Assembly: GCF_000743535.1 (NCBI RefSeq)
Contig: NZ_AVCJ01000034.1
Coordinates: forward strand, 1-64,000
Reading direction: 5' to 3'
Source: Arenimonas donghaensis DSM 18148 = HO3-R19
Lineage (GTDB): Bacteria; Pseudomonadota; Gammaproteobacteria; Xanthomonadales; Xanthomonadaceae
DNA: 64,000 bases
The translations under genes and the position numbers were made by a program. The stretch's first letter is position 1. Each line of letters opens with the position of its first letter. Below the pieces are notes generated by a model. That model had not been told where the DNA came from and made no database searches. It saw only the letters and a program-made list of their open reading frames with translations. Positions 1 through 10,452 of this stretch are shown piece by piece.

Positions 1-358
1 AGAGCCGGCCACCCCGGCGCCGACCCGGCCCGCGACCCCGCCGCCGAGCCAGCCGGCCACGCCGCCGCCGGCGCCGGTCCAGCCTGCCCAGCCGGCCCTG
101 GCCAGCAGCAGCAATCCGGTCGCCGTGCGCGCGCCGCAGCCCTCCTACCCGCGTGCGGCCTACCGTAGCGGCGTGTCGGGTGAAGTGACGGTGGAGATTT
201 CCATCGCCGCCAGCGGCGAGGTCACCAACGTCAACGTCACCCGCTCGCAGCCGCGTGGCACCTTCGACCGCGAAGTGGTGAACACCGTGCGCGAATGGCG
301 CTTCGAGCCGATGGATGGCCCGGCGACGCTCACCCGCACCTTCACCTTCCGACCCTGA
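1..358 (+). CDS. TonB-family energy transducer, C-terminal part
   Basis: This is the 3' end of a TonB-type protein; its start lies outside the window. TonB proteins span the inner membrane and periplasm and pass proton-motive energy to outer-membrane receptors. The reading frame is open from base 2. It starts with a Pro/Ala-rich stretch of about 40 residues, typical of the periplasmic spanner. A TonB C-terminal domain follows: a YPRAAYRSG motif, then VTVEISIAASGEV, then the final VREWRFEP motif. The gene ends at TGA and is followed by a strong hairpin terminator. Whether it pairs with ExbBD cannot be seen here. Confidence 0.9.
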   Translation, partial: EPATPAPTRPATPPPSQPATPPPAPVQPAQPALASSSNPVAVRAPQPSYPRAAYRSGVSGEVTVEISIAASGEVTNVNVTRSQPRGTFDREVVNTVREWRFEPMDGPATLTRTFTFRP

Positions 359-374
359 CCCGGCGGCAGGCACG

Positions 375-403
375 AAAAAGGCCCGGCATCGCCGGGCCTT
401 TTT
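375..403. terminator. Bidirectional rho-independent terminator
   Basis: A perfect 13-bp stem (AAAAAGGCCCGGC / GCCGGGCCTTTTT) with a 3-base loop ends in T residues on both strands. It lies between the tonB-type gene and the convergent natB-type gene, so it can stop transcription from either side. Confidence 0.93.
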
Positions 404-423
404 CTTTGCGCATGTTCCGGCGG

Positions 424-1595
424 TCAGGCTGACACGGCGAGACTTTCGCGGTGGTAGATGCGTACCGCCAGCCAGGCAACGATCACGCCGAGCAGCAGGG
501 TGCAGCCGAAGCTGAGCGCGAAGTCCAGCAGCGCCACCGATTCGCCGCGGGCCAGTTCCATGATCAGCAGGTTCTGGGACAACAGCGGCGTCGCCGACAT
601 CCACAGCTCGCCCTTCATCGGCGACACCATCAGCAGCACCGACGGGATCATCGGCAGCAACATCAGCAACGACAGGTAGGTCTGCGCCTCGCGATAGCTC
701 TTGGCATAGGCCGCGACCACCGTCTGCAGCGCCGCGAACACCATGGCCAGCGGAACCATCAACAGGCCGGCGCGCAGGATCAGCGATGCGCCGAAATCCA
801 CCTTCATGCCCAGCCGGTCCAGGGGGATGTACTGGAAGGCCACCGCGAAAGCGACCAGGCTGAGCATCATGCTCACCATCGCGAACCCGAAGGTCGCCCC
901 CAGCTTTCCCAGCACGATCTGGGCGCGCGAGGCCGGGCTCGCCAGCAGCGGCTCGAGCGACTGCCGCTCGCGTTCGCCGGCGGTGGTGTCGATGGCCAGG
1001 TACATGCCGCCCAGGAAGGCACCGAGGATGAGCAGGTAGGGCAGGAAGCTCATCAGCTGGCCCGCGCGCTGCTGCACGCTGGCCAGGTCACGCTGGGCGA
1101 CCACCACCGGCGAGAGGATCGCGGTATGGATACCCCGGGCGCTGACCCGCAGCGCCGACTGCTGCCGGGAATAGGCTTCGAGCAGGCCGGTCAGGCGCGA
1201 CACCGGGGCGCGCGCATCCTGGTCGGAGCTGTCGTGCAGCACGAGCAGCTGCGCGGTCTCACCGGCCAGCCAGCGCGTCGGGTAATCCGCCGGGATCACC
1301 AGCACCGCCTGCGATTCACGGTCGCGGATGACCGCTTCCGAATCGGCCGGTGCCGGCTGCACCTGCACGTCCTGCCGACGCAGCCAGTCGACCAGGTTGG
1401 GAGCGTGTTCGGCGCCCACGACCGGGATCTCCAGCGGCTTTTCGGCGCTTGAGAGCTGCTTGTTGATCATGAAGCTCATCATCATCACGAAAAAGACCGG
1501 ACCCAGCAGCGGGCCCATCACCAGCGCGTTGAAGACCGTCTTGCGGTCGCGCAGGTTCTCGGTGACTTCCTTCAGGAAAACAGTGATCGCGGCGC

Positions 1596-1599
<4 letters not shown>
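424..1599 (-). CDS. natB: ABC transporter permease, NatB/ABC-2 type
   Basis: This is the membrane subunit of an ABC-2 family exporter; NatB proteins extrude sodium with NatA in Bacillus, but the substrate here is unproven. The protein has 391 residues. A first membrane segment at about 25-45 is followed by a large external loop to about residue 180, and then by five or so hydrophobic segments in the C-terminal half. The segment TTAGERERQSLEPLL, typical of this family, precedes the second membrane span. The start codon overlaps the stop of the ATPase gene upstream by four bases (ATGA), which implies translational coupling. It is last in a three-gene minus-strand operon. Confidence 0.85.
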
Positions 1600-2326
<727 letters not shown>

Positions 2327-2330
<4 letters not shown>

Positions 2331-3781
2331 GGCGCGGCTCCGTTGTAGTCCAGGAAGAAGGGCGAGGCGCCGAGTACCTCCAGGCAGTCGGCCTCGAGCC
2401 CCTCGGGGTCGAGCGCATCGACGAACTCGGCCGCCAGCCGCGGCGTGCAGCCGCGGGCCAGCAGGATGTGGCCCTGGCCCTTGCCGACGAGGTGGCGCGA
2501 GCGCGGCAGCGAGGCGGCCACCTGGTCTGCGTAGCGCGGTGGGGTCACCGGGTCGAGTTCGCCCGACAGCAGCAAGGTGGGGACATCGCTGCGCAGCGGC
2601 TCGTTGAATCCTTCCGACACCGGACCCCTGGGCCAGACGCTGCACTGGTTGAGCGTGACGCCGACGATGGCGTTGCCGAGGATCAGGTCGGCATCCTGTT
2701 CACGCGTAGCCAGGCGCGCTGCGTCTTCGGCACAGATCACCGACAGTTGCATGCCGTGGTTGATCTGGCCGGCCAGCGAGTCGTACACCAGCGCCGCCTG
2801 CGCCAGCAGCGATTCCGGCCGGCCCTTGGCGGCCTGGTCGAGCAGCAGCGGCAACAGTGCGGCGGTCTCCGGCGAATAGGCGAACAGTCGGGCGATGATC
2901 GCCACCGCCGGCTCGTCCAGCTTGAGTTCGCGCTTCTCGAACGTGCGCGGGTCCGCAACCTGCACGGTCAGCGGCTGCGAACGCGCCTGGTCGCGCAGCG
3001 CGTAGAGCGTGCGGTACGGATCGCCGAAGGCTTCGCTGCAAGCGGGTTCGTCGGCACAGCGGCCCAGGATGGCCTTGAGCGAATCCTCGAGGTTGATGCT
3101 GTGTTCGCTGCCCAGGGCGAGCTCCGGCGGCACGACGCCGTCGAGCAGCAGGCTGCGCACGCCATCGGGATATTGCCGCGCGTATTCCTGTGCCACCCGC
3201 GTGCCGTAGGAGCCACCGTAGACATTGAGCCTGGGCGCGCCCAGGGCCTGGCGCAGCGCTTCGAGATCGGTCACGGCGACCGAGGTCGTGTACTGCGCAA
3301 CGTCGGCATCGAAACCGGCCAGGCAGTCGCGCGCCATCGTCACCAGCTGTTCGTCGGAGGCGGCCCCTTCGGCCATCTCGTCCGGGAAATCGCAGGCCAG
3401 GCGATGGCCTTCGCCGGTGCCGCGCTGGTCGACGAAAATGACGTGGCGCTTTTCCCTCAGGCGCGAGAAACCGCCTGCGATGGACGGATAACTCTCGGTC
3501 GCGGACTGGCCCGGACCGCCGGCGATGAAAAGCACCGGGTCGGCTTCCGGTTCGGACGACCGCGCCGGCGCCAGCCCCACCTTCAGCCGAAGCTTGCGGC
3601 CATCGGGTTTGCCGGGATCTTCGGGAACCTCAAGGGTGGCGCACTCCAGGCGGGTGGTGGCGCCCGTGCCGGGCTGCGACAGGTCGCAGGGCGTGAATTC
3701 GAGTTGGCCCAGGTCGCGGGCAGGCGCCAGGGGCGATGCCAGCAGTGTTCCCAGGACCAGGGGCATAAACAGCGCTTTCAT
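2327..3781 (-). CDS. Secreted alpha/beta hydrolase with TAP-like C-terminal domain
   Basis: This is a serine hydrolase of the tripeptidyl aminopeptidase / proline iminopeptidase-like group. A signal peptide is visible (MKALFMPLVLGTLLASPLAPA). The oxyanion segment GGPGQS lies near residue 88. The nucleophile elbow GGSYG puts the catalytic Ser near residue 191, and the C-terminal half has SGELDPVTPP (Asp) and KGQGH (His). The start was set at the ATG preceded by GGGAGAG, four codons inside the longest frame. It is first in the operon with natAB. Peptidase activity is a family expectation; the substrate is unknown. Confidence 0.85.
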
Positions 3782-3860
3782 GGACTCTCCCATCCGGGCC
3801 GGATCGGCCCACAGGATGACAGACGTCCCGGGACGCCGAAACGTGACGAAAAATCGCCGA

Positions 3861-4613
3861 TTACTTCGAACTGACGTATTTCTCGCGACGGATGTGCGGC
3901 ACCGGCAGGCCGGCGGCCTTGAGCGCCTCGAAGCTGGCGTCGACCATGTTCGGGTTGCCGCACAGGTAGGCGATGTCGCCCTCGGCCGAAGGCGCGAAAT
4001 CGGGCAGGGCGTCCTGCACGTAGCCGCGGCGGTCGTCGGGACCGGGTTCGGCCGGCAGCTCGCGGCTGAAGCAGGGCACGAAACGGAAGTTCGGGTGGCG
4101 GGCGGCGAAGGCGCGGAAGTCGTCGCCGTAAAGCAGCTCCGCCGGCGTGCGACAGCCGAACAGCAGCACCACTTCGACGCCCCGCTCCTTCATCAGGGCT
4201 TCGAGCCGCGGCAGCATCGCCCGGTAGGGCGTGACGCCGGTGCCGGTGCCGACCAGCAGGTAGCGCCGGTTGCTGTCGCCGGGCATCAGGCAGAAACGGC
4301 CGTAGGGTCCCGAGGCCTGGATCTGCTGGCCTTCGTCGAGGGCTTCGAACAGCGCCGTGGCGGCGCCGCCGGCGACGTAGCTGACGGCGATCTCGACCGC
4401 TTCGCCCGGCCCCAAGGCATGGTCGTGCATGGTCGCCAGCGAATAACTGCGTTTGGTCGGCGTACCGTCCGCGTAGTTGAAATGCACCTGGATGAACTGC
4501 CCCGGGATGAAGTCCAGCGGCTGCCCGTCGTCGCGGGCGAATTCGAGATGGCGCACGCTGGGGGCAAGCATGCGGCTGCCGACCACGCGAAGCGGGAAGT
4601 GAACGATGGCCAA
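3861..4613 (-). CDS. fpr: Ferredoxin-NADP reductase
   Basis: This flavoprotein moves electrons between NADPH and ferredoxin or flavodoxin in the cytoplasm. The protein has 250 residues, the usual length for bacterial Fpr. The FAD-binding motif RSYSLA is at about 55-60. The NADP-binding GTGTGVTP is at about 122-129 and the CGNP motif near 218. It is transcribed divergently from the yadGH-type ABC genes across a 116-bp gap. The C-terminus ends KYVSSK. A role in oxidative stress or Fe-S assembly is plausible but not shown. Confidence 0.9.
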   Translation of the reverse strand: MAIVHFPLRVVGSRMLAPSVRHLEFARDDGQPLDFIPGQFIQVHFNYADGTPTKRSYSLATMHDHALGPGEAVEIAVSYVAGGAATALFEALDEGQQIQASGPYGRFCLMPGDSNRRYLLVGTGTGVTPYRAMLPRLEALMKERGVEVVLLFGCRTPAELLYGDDFRAFAARHPNFRFVPCFSRELPAEPGPDDRRGYVQDALPDFAPSAEGDIAYLCGNPNMVDASFEALKAAGLPVPHIRREKYVSSK

Positions 4614-4677
4614 TACGGACTCCGGTAATGGGAAACACCGTACCGCCGTCGGCGCGGGGCCGGGGCGGCAAGGCGCC

Positions 4678-4683
4678 TATAAT
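4678..4683 (+). promoter_or_regulatory. Candidate -10 element for the yadGH-type operon
   Basis: A perfect TATAAT lies 46 bases upstream of the ABC ATPase start, inside the gap shared with fpr. No convincing -35 hexamer is visible at 16-18 bases upstream, so this is a partial promoter call. Confidence 0.5.
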
Positions 4684-4729
4684 ACGGCCCCATTGCCTGC
4701 CGGCGCAGCGCCGCAGGCCCAGGAGCCCT

Positions 4730-5665
4730 ATGCAAACCACCCCCGCGCTGGAGATCCGCGATCTCCGCAAGACCTACGACAATGGCGTTGAAGCGCTCAA
4801 GGGCGTTTCGCTGCGGGTCGAAGAAGGCGATTTCTACGCCCTGCTCGGCCCCAACGGCGCCGGCAAGTCCACCCTGATCGGCGTCGTCAGTTCACTGGTC
4901 AACAAAACTGAAGGCGAAGTCCGGGTGTTCGGCGTCGACCTTCACGCCGAGCGTTCACGCGCCATGCGCCTGATCGGCCTGGTGCCCCAGGAGATCAACT
5001 TCAACATGTTCGAGCAGCCGCTCGACATCCTGGTCAACTACGCCGGCTTCTACGGCATCCCGCGCGCCGAGGCGCTGGTGCGCGCCGAGCAGGAGCTCAA
5101 GAACGCCCAGCTCTGGGACAAGGCGCGCAAGATGTCGCGCACGCTGTCGGGCGGCATGAAGCGCCGGCTGATGATCGCTCGCGCGATGATGACCCGGCCC
5201 AGGCTGCTGATCCTCGACGAACCCACCGCCGGCGTCGACATCGAGATCCGCCGCGGCATGTGGAAGACGCTCAAGGAGGTCAACGCCGCCGGCACCACGG
5301 TCATCCTCACCACGCACTACCTGGAGGAAGCCGAGAGCCTGTGCCGGAACCTGGCGATCATCGACCACGGCCGCATCATCGAAGAGGGCCCGATGAAGAC
5401 GCTGCTGGCCAAGCTCGACGTCGAAGGTTTCATCATCGACGTCGAAGGCAAGCTGCCCGCCGGCCTGCCGCACATCGAAGGCGCCACGCTGCTGGCCGAG
5501 GACGACCACACCATCGACCTGGAAATGCCCCGCGAGATGGACCTCAACCGCGTGTTCGCCGCGCTCGACGGCGCCGGGATCCGGGTGCGTTCGATGCGCA
5601 CCAAGTCCAACCGCCTCGAGGAGCTGTTCGTCCGGCTCACCGGCAAGCAGGAGGTGCAGCCGTGA
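4730..5665 (+). CDS. yadG: ABC transporter ATP-binding protein, YadG type
   Basis: This is the ATPase subunit of an ABC-2 exporter. The protein has 311 residues. Walker A GPNGAGKST is at about 40-48, the signature LSGGMKRRL near 140, and Walker B LILDEPTAGVD near 160. A C-terminal extension of about 90 residues resembles the regulatory tail of YadG/CcmA-like ATPases. The start is the ATG four bases after AGGAG. Its stop overlaps the GTG start of the permease gene. The substrate is unknown. Confidence 0.92.
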   Translation: MQTTPALEIRDLRKTYDNGVEALKGVSLRVEEGDFYALLGPNGAGKSTLIGVVSSLVNKTEGEVRVFGVDLHAERSRAMRLIGLVPQEINFNMFEQPLDILVNYAGFYGIPRAEALVRAEQELKNAQLWDKARKMSRTLSGGMKRRLMIARAMMTRPRLLILDEPTAGVDIEIRRGMWKTLKEVNAAGTTVILTTHYLEEAESLCRNLAIIDHGRIIEEGPMKTLLAKLDVEGFIIDVEGKLPAGLPHIEGATLLAEDDHTIDLEMPREMDLNRVFAALDGAGIRVRSMRTKSNRLEELFVRLTGKQEVQP

Positions 5666-6438
5666 GCCGCGTCCACCCCAACCTCACCGCCATCCGCACC
5701 ATCGCGCGCCGCGAGGTGTCGCGCATCCTGCGCATCTGGGGCCAGACGATCGTGCCGCCGGCGATCACCATGACCCTGTACTTCCTGATCTTCGGCAGCC
5801 TGATCGGTTCGCGCATCGGCACCATGGACGGCATCAGCTACATGGATTTCATCGTGCCGGGCCTGGTGATGATGGCGATCATCCAGAACGCCTACGGCAA
5901 CCTCAGCTCGAGCTTCTTCGGGGCCAAGTTCGGTCGCCACGTCGAGGAGTTGCTGGTCAGCCCGATGCCGAACTGGGTCATCCTGGGCGGCTACGTCGCC
6001 GGCGGCGTGCTGCGCGGCCTGATGGTCGGCGCGATCGTGCTGGGCATCGCGATGCTGTTCACCACCGTGCGCATCCCGCATCCGCTGGTCACGCTGTCGA
6101 CCGTGGTGCTGGGCGCGGTGATCTTCTCGCTGGCGGGCTTCGTCAACGCGGTGTACGCGAAGAAGTTCGACGACATCGCCATCGTGCCCACCTTCATCCT
6201 GACCCCGCTCACCTACCTGGGCGGCGTGTTCTATTCGGTGAAGCTGCTGCCGGCCTGGGCCGAGACCGCCACCCACCTCAACCCGATCTTCTACATGGTC
6301 AACGCCTTCCGCTACGGGCTGCTGGGCCAGTCGGATGTATCGATGGGCGTGGCTTTCGGGCTGATGCTCGTCTTCGTGCTCGGGCTGGGCGCGCTGGCGC
6401 TGTGGTTGCTCAAGCGCGGCGTCGGGCTGCGCAGCTGA
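5662..6438 (+). CDS. yadH: ABC-2 type permease, YadH type
   Basis: This is the membrane partner of the preceding ATPase. The 258-residue protein has about six hydrophobic segments and the ABC-2 layout (RREVSRILRIWGQTIVPP at the N-terminus, PLTYLGGVFYSV in the last third). Translation starts at GTG, which overlaps the upstream TGA (GTGA) and sits six bases after AGGAGGT. The strong ribosome-binding site and the overlap indicate coupled synthesis of the two subunits. Transported substrate unknown. Confidence 0.92.
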   Translation: MSRVHPNLTAIRTIARREVSRILRIWGQTIVPPAITMTLYFLIFGSLIGSRIGTMDGISYMDFIVPGLVMMAIIQNAYGNLSSSFFGAKFGRHVEELLVSPMPNWVILGGYVAGGVLRGLMVGAIVLGIAMLFTTVRIPHPLVTLSTVVLGAVIFSLAGFVNAVYAKKFDDIAIVPTFILTPLTYLGGVFYSVKLLPAWAETATHLNPIFYMVNAFRYGLLGQSDVSMGVAFGLMLVFVLGLGALALWLLKRGVGLRS

Positions 6439-6447
6439 CCAGCGGCG

Positions 6448-7251
6448 TCACGGATTCCCGGCGGGCGGCAGCCTGAAGAAAGCCTCGGCCGTCGCGGCGG
6501 TCGCGGCCGCGACGGTGGCCACCGGCTCACCGCGGTCGCGCGCCAGCTCTTCGACGATATGCGCCAGGTACATCGGCTCGTTGCGCCGGTGGCTGGGCAT
6601 GGGCCGCACGGTGCGCGGCAGCAGGTAGGGCGCGTCGGTTTCGATCATCAGCCGGTTCGCCGGGATGTCCTTGACGAACTCGCGCAGGTGCCGGCCGCGA
6701 CGTTCGTCGCACAGCCAGCCGGTGATGCCGATATGCCAGTCCTGGTCGAGGTAGTCGAAACATTCTTCGCGCGTGCCGGTGAAGCAGTGCACCACCAGCG
6801 GTCCGAGCCGGCCCTCGAAGTCCTTCAGGATGGCCATGAAGTCGCCGTGCGCATCGCGCTGGTGCAGGAACACCGGCAGGCCGGTTTCCGCGGCCAGCTC
6901 CAGCTGGCGTTCGAAGGCCGTGCGCTGCGCCGGACGCGGCGAGAAGTCCCGGTGGTAGTCCAGTCCGCATTCGCCGGCGGCCACTACTTCGGGTTCGGCC
7001 TGCAGGGCGCGCAGCTCGGCGATGGCCTCGGCGGTGCATTCGACCGCGTGGTGCGGATGCACGCCGGCGGTCGCCCAGAGCAGGCCGGGGTGGGCCCGCG
7101 CCAATTCCAGCGCACGTACCGAGCCGGCGCGGCTGGCACCGGTGACCACCATGCGCGAAACCCCGGCCTCGCGGGCGCGCGCCAGCACGGCGTCGAGGTC
7201 GTGGTCGAAACTTTCGTGGCCCAGGTTGGCGCCGATGTCGATCAGGTCCAT
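6448..7251 (-). CDS. tatD: TatD family 3'-5' DNA exonuclease
   Basis: This is a metal-dependent hydrolase of the TatD group, whose E. coli member is a 3'-5' exonuclease linked to DNA repair. The 267-residue protein opens with MDLIDIGANL, as E. coli TatD does, rather than with the HxH-containing start of the YcfH and YjjV paralogues. Other metal or active-site motifs are present: AGVHPH, GECGLDY, FLHQRDAH, HCFTGT and ETDAPYLLPR. The start is the ATG after GGGAACCGGC; longer upstream frames run over hrpB antisense and were not used. It is divergent from hrpB. Confidence 0.93.
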   Translation of the reverse strand: MDLIDIGANLGHESFDHDLDAVLARAREAGVSRMVVTGASRAGSVRALELARAHPGLLWATAGVHPHHAVECTAEAIAELRALQAEPEVVAAGECGLDYHRDFSPRPAQRTAFERQLELAAETGLPVFLHQRDAHGDFMAILKDFEGRLGPLVVHCFTGTREECFDYLDQDWHIGITGWLCDERRGRHLREFVKDIPANRLMIETDAPYLLPRTVRPMPSHRRNEPMYLAHIVEELARDRGEPVATVAAATAATAEAFFRLPPAGNP

Positions 7252-7329
7252 GCCGGTTCCCGCGTCAAAGGCCGCCGATTCTAGCGGGACGCGACCGGCC
7301 CTGCCCGGCGCGCCGGTACACTGCGCGCC

Positions 7330-9813
7330 GTGGACCCCGCCGACTTTCCCATCCGTGAACTGCTGCCAGGCCTGTTGAGCAGCCTTCAGGCACATCCGCG
7401 CCTGGTGCTCGAAGCGCCGCCCGGCGCGGGCAAGACCACCCAGGTGCCGCTGGCGCTGCTGGACGCGCCCTGGCGCGGCGACGGCCGGATCCTGATGCTC
7501 GAGCCCCGCCGCGTGGCGGCGCGCGCGGCGGCCGGCTTCATGGCCCGGCAGTGCGGCGAGGCGCCGGGCGAAACCGTCGGCTACCGCATCCGCTTCGAGT
7601 CGAAGGTTTCGACGCGCACGCGCGTCGAAGTGGTCACCGAAGGCATCCTCACCCGCCTGGTCCAGGACGACCCCACGCTCGAGGGCGTGGCGGCGATCGT
7701 TTTCGACGAATTCCACGAGCGCCACCTGGCCGGCGACCTCGGCCTGGCGCTGGCGCTGGACGTGCAATCGCAGCTTCGCCCGGACCTGCGCATCGTCGTG
7801 ATGTCGGCCACGCTCGACGGCGCCGGCCTGGCGAGTTTCCTGGACGCGCCGCGGCTGACCAGCGCCGGGCGCAGCTTCCCGGTCAACGTCGCCCACTTCC
7901 CGGCGCGGCGCGATGAGGCCTGGAACGTCCAGCTGCGCCGCTGCGTCGCCGAGGCCATGGAAAAACATCCGGGTGACCTGCTCGTGTTCCTGCCCGGGCG
8001 CCGGGAAATCGACCTGGCGCAAGCCGCGTTGACCGCCTTGCCCGGTGATATCGCGGTGCTGCCGCTGCACGGCGACCTGTCGGTGGACCAGCAGTCCGCC
8101 GCGCTGGCTTCCGATCCCGCCGGACGCCGCCGCATCGTGCTGGCGACCAACGTCGCCGAGAGTTCGGTGACGCTGCCCGGGGTTCGCGTGGTGATCGACC
8201 TGGGCCAGGCGCGCGAGCCGCGCTACGACCCCAACTCGGGATTCTCCCGGCTCGAGACCGTGGCCATTTCCCAGGCATCGGCCGACCAGCGCGCCGGACG
8301 CGCCGGTCGTGTCGCCGAGGGCTGGGCCTACCGGCTATGGCCGCAGTCGCAGCGGCTCGAACCCATGCGCACGCCGGAGATCGCCCAGGTCGAACTGGCC
8401 GGCCTGGCGCTGGAACTTGCCGTCTGGGGCAGCGACGCCCTGCGCTTCCCGGACGCGCCACCCGTCGGCGCACTCGCGGCCGCGCGCGAATTGCTCCGGC
8501 GCCTGGGCGCGCTCGACGACAGCCACCGCATCACGCCCTTCGGTCGCAAACTGCTGGCCCTGGGCACCCACCCGCGCCTGGCGGCGATGCTGCTCGCGGC
8601 GCCGACGCCGGACGCCGCCGCCCTGGCCTGCGACCTTGCTGCCCTGGTCGAGGCCCGCGACCCCCTGCGCGAACGCAGCGATGCCCTGGCGACGCGCTGG
8701 CAGGCGCTGGCGGCCTTCCGTGCCGGCCGGCCACCGGGCGCCGCCCATCGCGGCGCCCTGGCGGCCATCGATGCGGCCGCGCGCCAATGGCGCCGCCGCC
8801 TGCGCTGCGACGCCTCGCCGCCGGCGCAAGTGCCGCCGCATCGCCTGGGCGACCTGCTGGCGCACGCCTTTCCCGACCGCATCGCCCGCCAGCATCCGGG
8901 CGACCCCCGTCGCTACCAGCTCGCCAACGGACGCATGGCGCGGCTGTTCGACGACAGCGCGGTGTTCGGCGAACCCTGGCTGGTGGTCACCGAACTGCGC
9001 TTCGAGGCGCGGGATTCACTGCTGATGCGCGCGGCGCCGGTGGACGAGGCAGGACTGGCGCGCGACTTCCCCGACCGGTTCTTCGAAGGCGACGTGGTGC
9101 GCTGGGACGCCCAGTCCCGGGCCCTGGTGAGCCGCCGCGAACGCCGCTTCGATGCCATCACGCTCGGCTCGCGACCCGCCGGGCGGCCCGATCCCGCCGT
9201 CGCCGCGCAGGCGCTCACCGACGCGGTCGGCGAGCTCGGCCTGGACGCCTTGCCCTGGACCGATGCGCTGCGGCAGTGGCGTGAACGCGTTCGCTGCCTG
9301 CGCGAATGGATGCCCGAACTGGGCCTGCCCGACTTGTCCGACGCCGCCTTGCTGGAAAGCCGGGCGCAGTGGCTGCTGCCGGCCTTCGCCGGCAAGACCC
9401 GGCTCGACGCCCTGGACGAACAGGCGCTGGGCGAGGCGCTCAAGTCCGGGCTGGACTGGTCGCTGCGCCAGCGCATAGACAGCCTGGCGCCGCGACGGAT
9501 AACGGTGCCTTCGGGGCAGGAACGGCCGGTCAGCTACGCCCTGGGCAGTCCGCCGGTGCTGGCGGTGAAGCTGCAGGAACTGTTCGGCCTGGCCGACACC
9601 CCGCGGGTCGCCGACGGCCGGGTGCCGGTGCTGCTGCACCTGCTGTCGCCGGGCGGCAAGCCGCTGCAGGTCACGCAGGACCTGCGCAGCTTCTGGCAGG
9701 CCACCTATCCGGAAGTGCGCAAGGAAATGAAGGGGCGATACCCGCGCCATCCGTGGCCCGACGACCCCTGGACCGCCACCGCCACCCACCGCGCCAAACC
9801 CCGGGGAACCTAG
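7330..9813 (+). CDS. hrpB: ATP-dependent RNA helicase HrpB
   Basis: This is a DEAH-box helicase of the HrpB family. The protein has 827 residues, the usual HrpB length. Walker A PPGAGKTTQVP is near residue 37, the DEFHER box near 130, and SAT near 158; the helicase C-terminal arginine motif QRAGRAGR and the long HrpB-specific C-terminal region follow. The start is a GTG (first residues read as MDPADFPIRELLP). The cellular RNA substrate of HrpB is not well defined. It is divergent from tatD, with 78 bases between them. Confidence 0.93.
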   Translation: MDPADFPIRELLPGLLSSLQAHPRLVLEAPPGAGKTTQVPLALLDAPWRGDGRILMLEPRRVAARAAAGFMARQCGEAPGETVGYRIRFESKVSTRTRVEVVTEGILTRLVQDDPTLEGVAAIVFDEFHERHLAGDLGLALALDVQSQLRPDLRIVVMSATLDGAGLASFLDAPRLTSAGRSFPVNVAHFPARRDEAWNVQLRRCVAEAMEKHPGDLLVFLPGRREIDLAQAALTALPGDIAVLPLHGDLSVDQQSAALASDPAGRRRIVLATNVAESSVTLPGVRVVIDLGQAREPRYDPNSGFSRLETVAISQASADQRAGRAGRVAEGWAYRLWPQSQRLEPMRTPEIAQVELAGLALELAVWGSDALRFPDAPPVGALAAARELLRRLGALDDSHRITPFGRKLLALGTHPRLAAMLLAAPTPDAAALACDLAALVEARDPLRERSDALATRWQALAAFRAGRPPGAAHRGALAAIDAAARQWRRRLRCDASPPAQVPPHRLGDLLAHAFPDRIARQHPGDPRRYQLANGRMARLFDDSAVFGEPWLVVTELRFEARDSLLMRAAPVDEAGLARDFPDRFFEGDVVRWDAQSRALVSRRERRFDAITLGSRPAGRPDPAVAAQALTDAVGELGLDALPWTDALRQWRERVRCLREWMPELGLPDLSDAALLESRAQWLLPAFAGKTRLDALDEQALGEALKSGLDWSLRQRIDSLAPRRITVPSGQERPVSYALGSPPVLAVKLQELFGLADTPRVADGRVPVLLHLLSPGGKPLQVTQDLRSFWQATYPEVRKEMKGRYPRHPWPDDPWTATATHRAKPRGT

Positions 9814-9906
9814 CCGTCCGCAGGTCTCGCTGCGTTACGTTCATGCTTTTGGAGTTAGGCTGTATGGGCAATCCCGTCGCTACACCCCGAATCCCGGAGA
9901 CAAGAC

Positions 9907-10407
9907 ATGAGCAAGAAGAACAAAATTGTTTCGACCGCCATGGCCAAGCTGGGTGATGCCGGCGCCATCGCGAAGCACAAACTCGGCGATGCCGGTGCGC
10001 TTGCGAAGAAATCGTGGAACAAGGCCGACCTGGCCAAGAAGGCCGGCGCCATCGCCAGCGTTGGCGCCGGTGCCGCCGCCGTCAAGCGCGGTTCGAGCGC
10101 GGCCATCAAGGCCGTTCGCAAGCATCCGGTCGGCGCCGCCGCCACCGCCGCAGCGCTGGCTGCCGTCGGCGCCGCGGTTTACGCCGTCAACAAGCGCAAG
10201 AAGGCCGCCGCCGCAGGTGGCGCCGCCAAGAAGTCGACGCAGGTGACCGCCAAGAAGGCCACGGCCAAGAAGTCCACGGCCAAGAAGGCTACTGCGAAGA
10301 AAGCCACTGCGAAGAAGGCGCCCGCCAGGAAGGCGGCTGCGAAGAAGTCCACGGCCAGGAAGGCACCGGCCAAGAAGACCGGCGCGCGCAAGAAGGCCAC
10401 GAAGTAA
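9907..10407 (+). CDS. Histone H1-like Lys/Ala-rich protein
   Basis: The 166-residue basic protein has two parts. The N-terminal half (about 1-95) has an imperfect repeat KLGDAGAIAK / KLGDAGALAK and an Ala-rich hydrophobic stretch near 78-92. The C-terminal half (about 96-166) is made almost wholly of KKATAKK / KKSTAKK-type repeats, like eukaryotic H1 tails and bacterial AlgP/Hc-type proteins. This suggests DNA binding or nucleoid compaction. The hydrophobic stretch could instead anchor it at the membrane. It is followed directly by a GTGGGAGGG-type palindrome. Confidence 0.75.
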   Translation: MSKKNKIVSTAMAKLGDAGAIAKHKLGDAGALAKKSWNKADLAKKAGAIASVGAGAAAVKRGSSAAIKAVRKHPVGAAATAAALAAVGAAVYAVNKRKKAAAAGGAAKKSTQVTAKKATAKKSTAKKATAKKATAKKAPARKAAAKKSTARKAPAKKTGARKKATK

Positions 10408-10416
10408 AGATTTTCT

Positions 10417-10442
10417 GTGGGAGGGACTGAAGTCCCTCCCAC
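10417..10442. repeat. REP-like palindrome, GTGGGAGGG family
   Basis: A 12-bp perfect stem (GTGGGAGGGACT / AGTCCCTCCCAC) with a 2-base loop lies between the convergent H1-like and methyltransferase genes. The same core recurs at 50383-50444 and 51117-51177. It may also act as a terminator, although no T-tract follows. Confidence 0.8.
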
Positions 10443-10452
10443 GTTCTCCTGC

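Noticed and set aside
2331-2645. N-terminal extension of natA by 105 codons
   Set aside because: It runs through the hydrolase gene in another frame and lacks ABC sequence.
10230-10404. Short tandem DNA repeats possibly a CRISPR array
   Set aside because: The repeats encode KKATAK-type protein repeats in frame and have no unique spacers.
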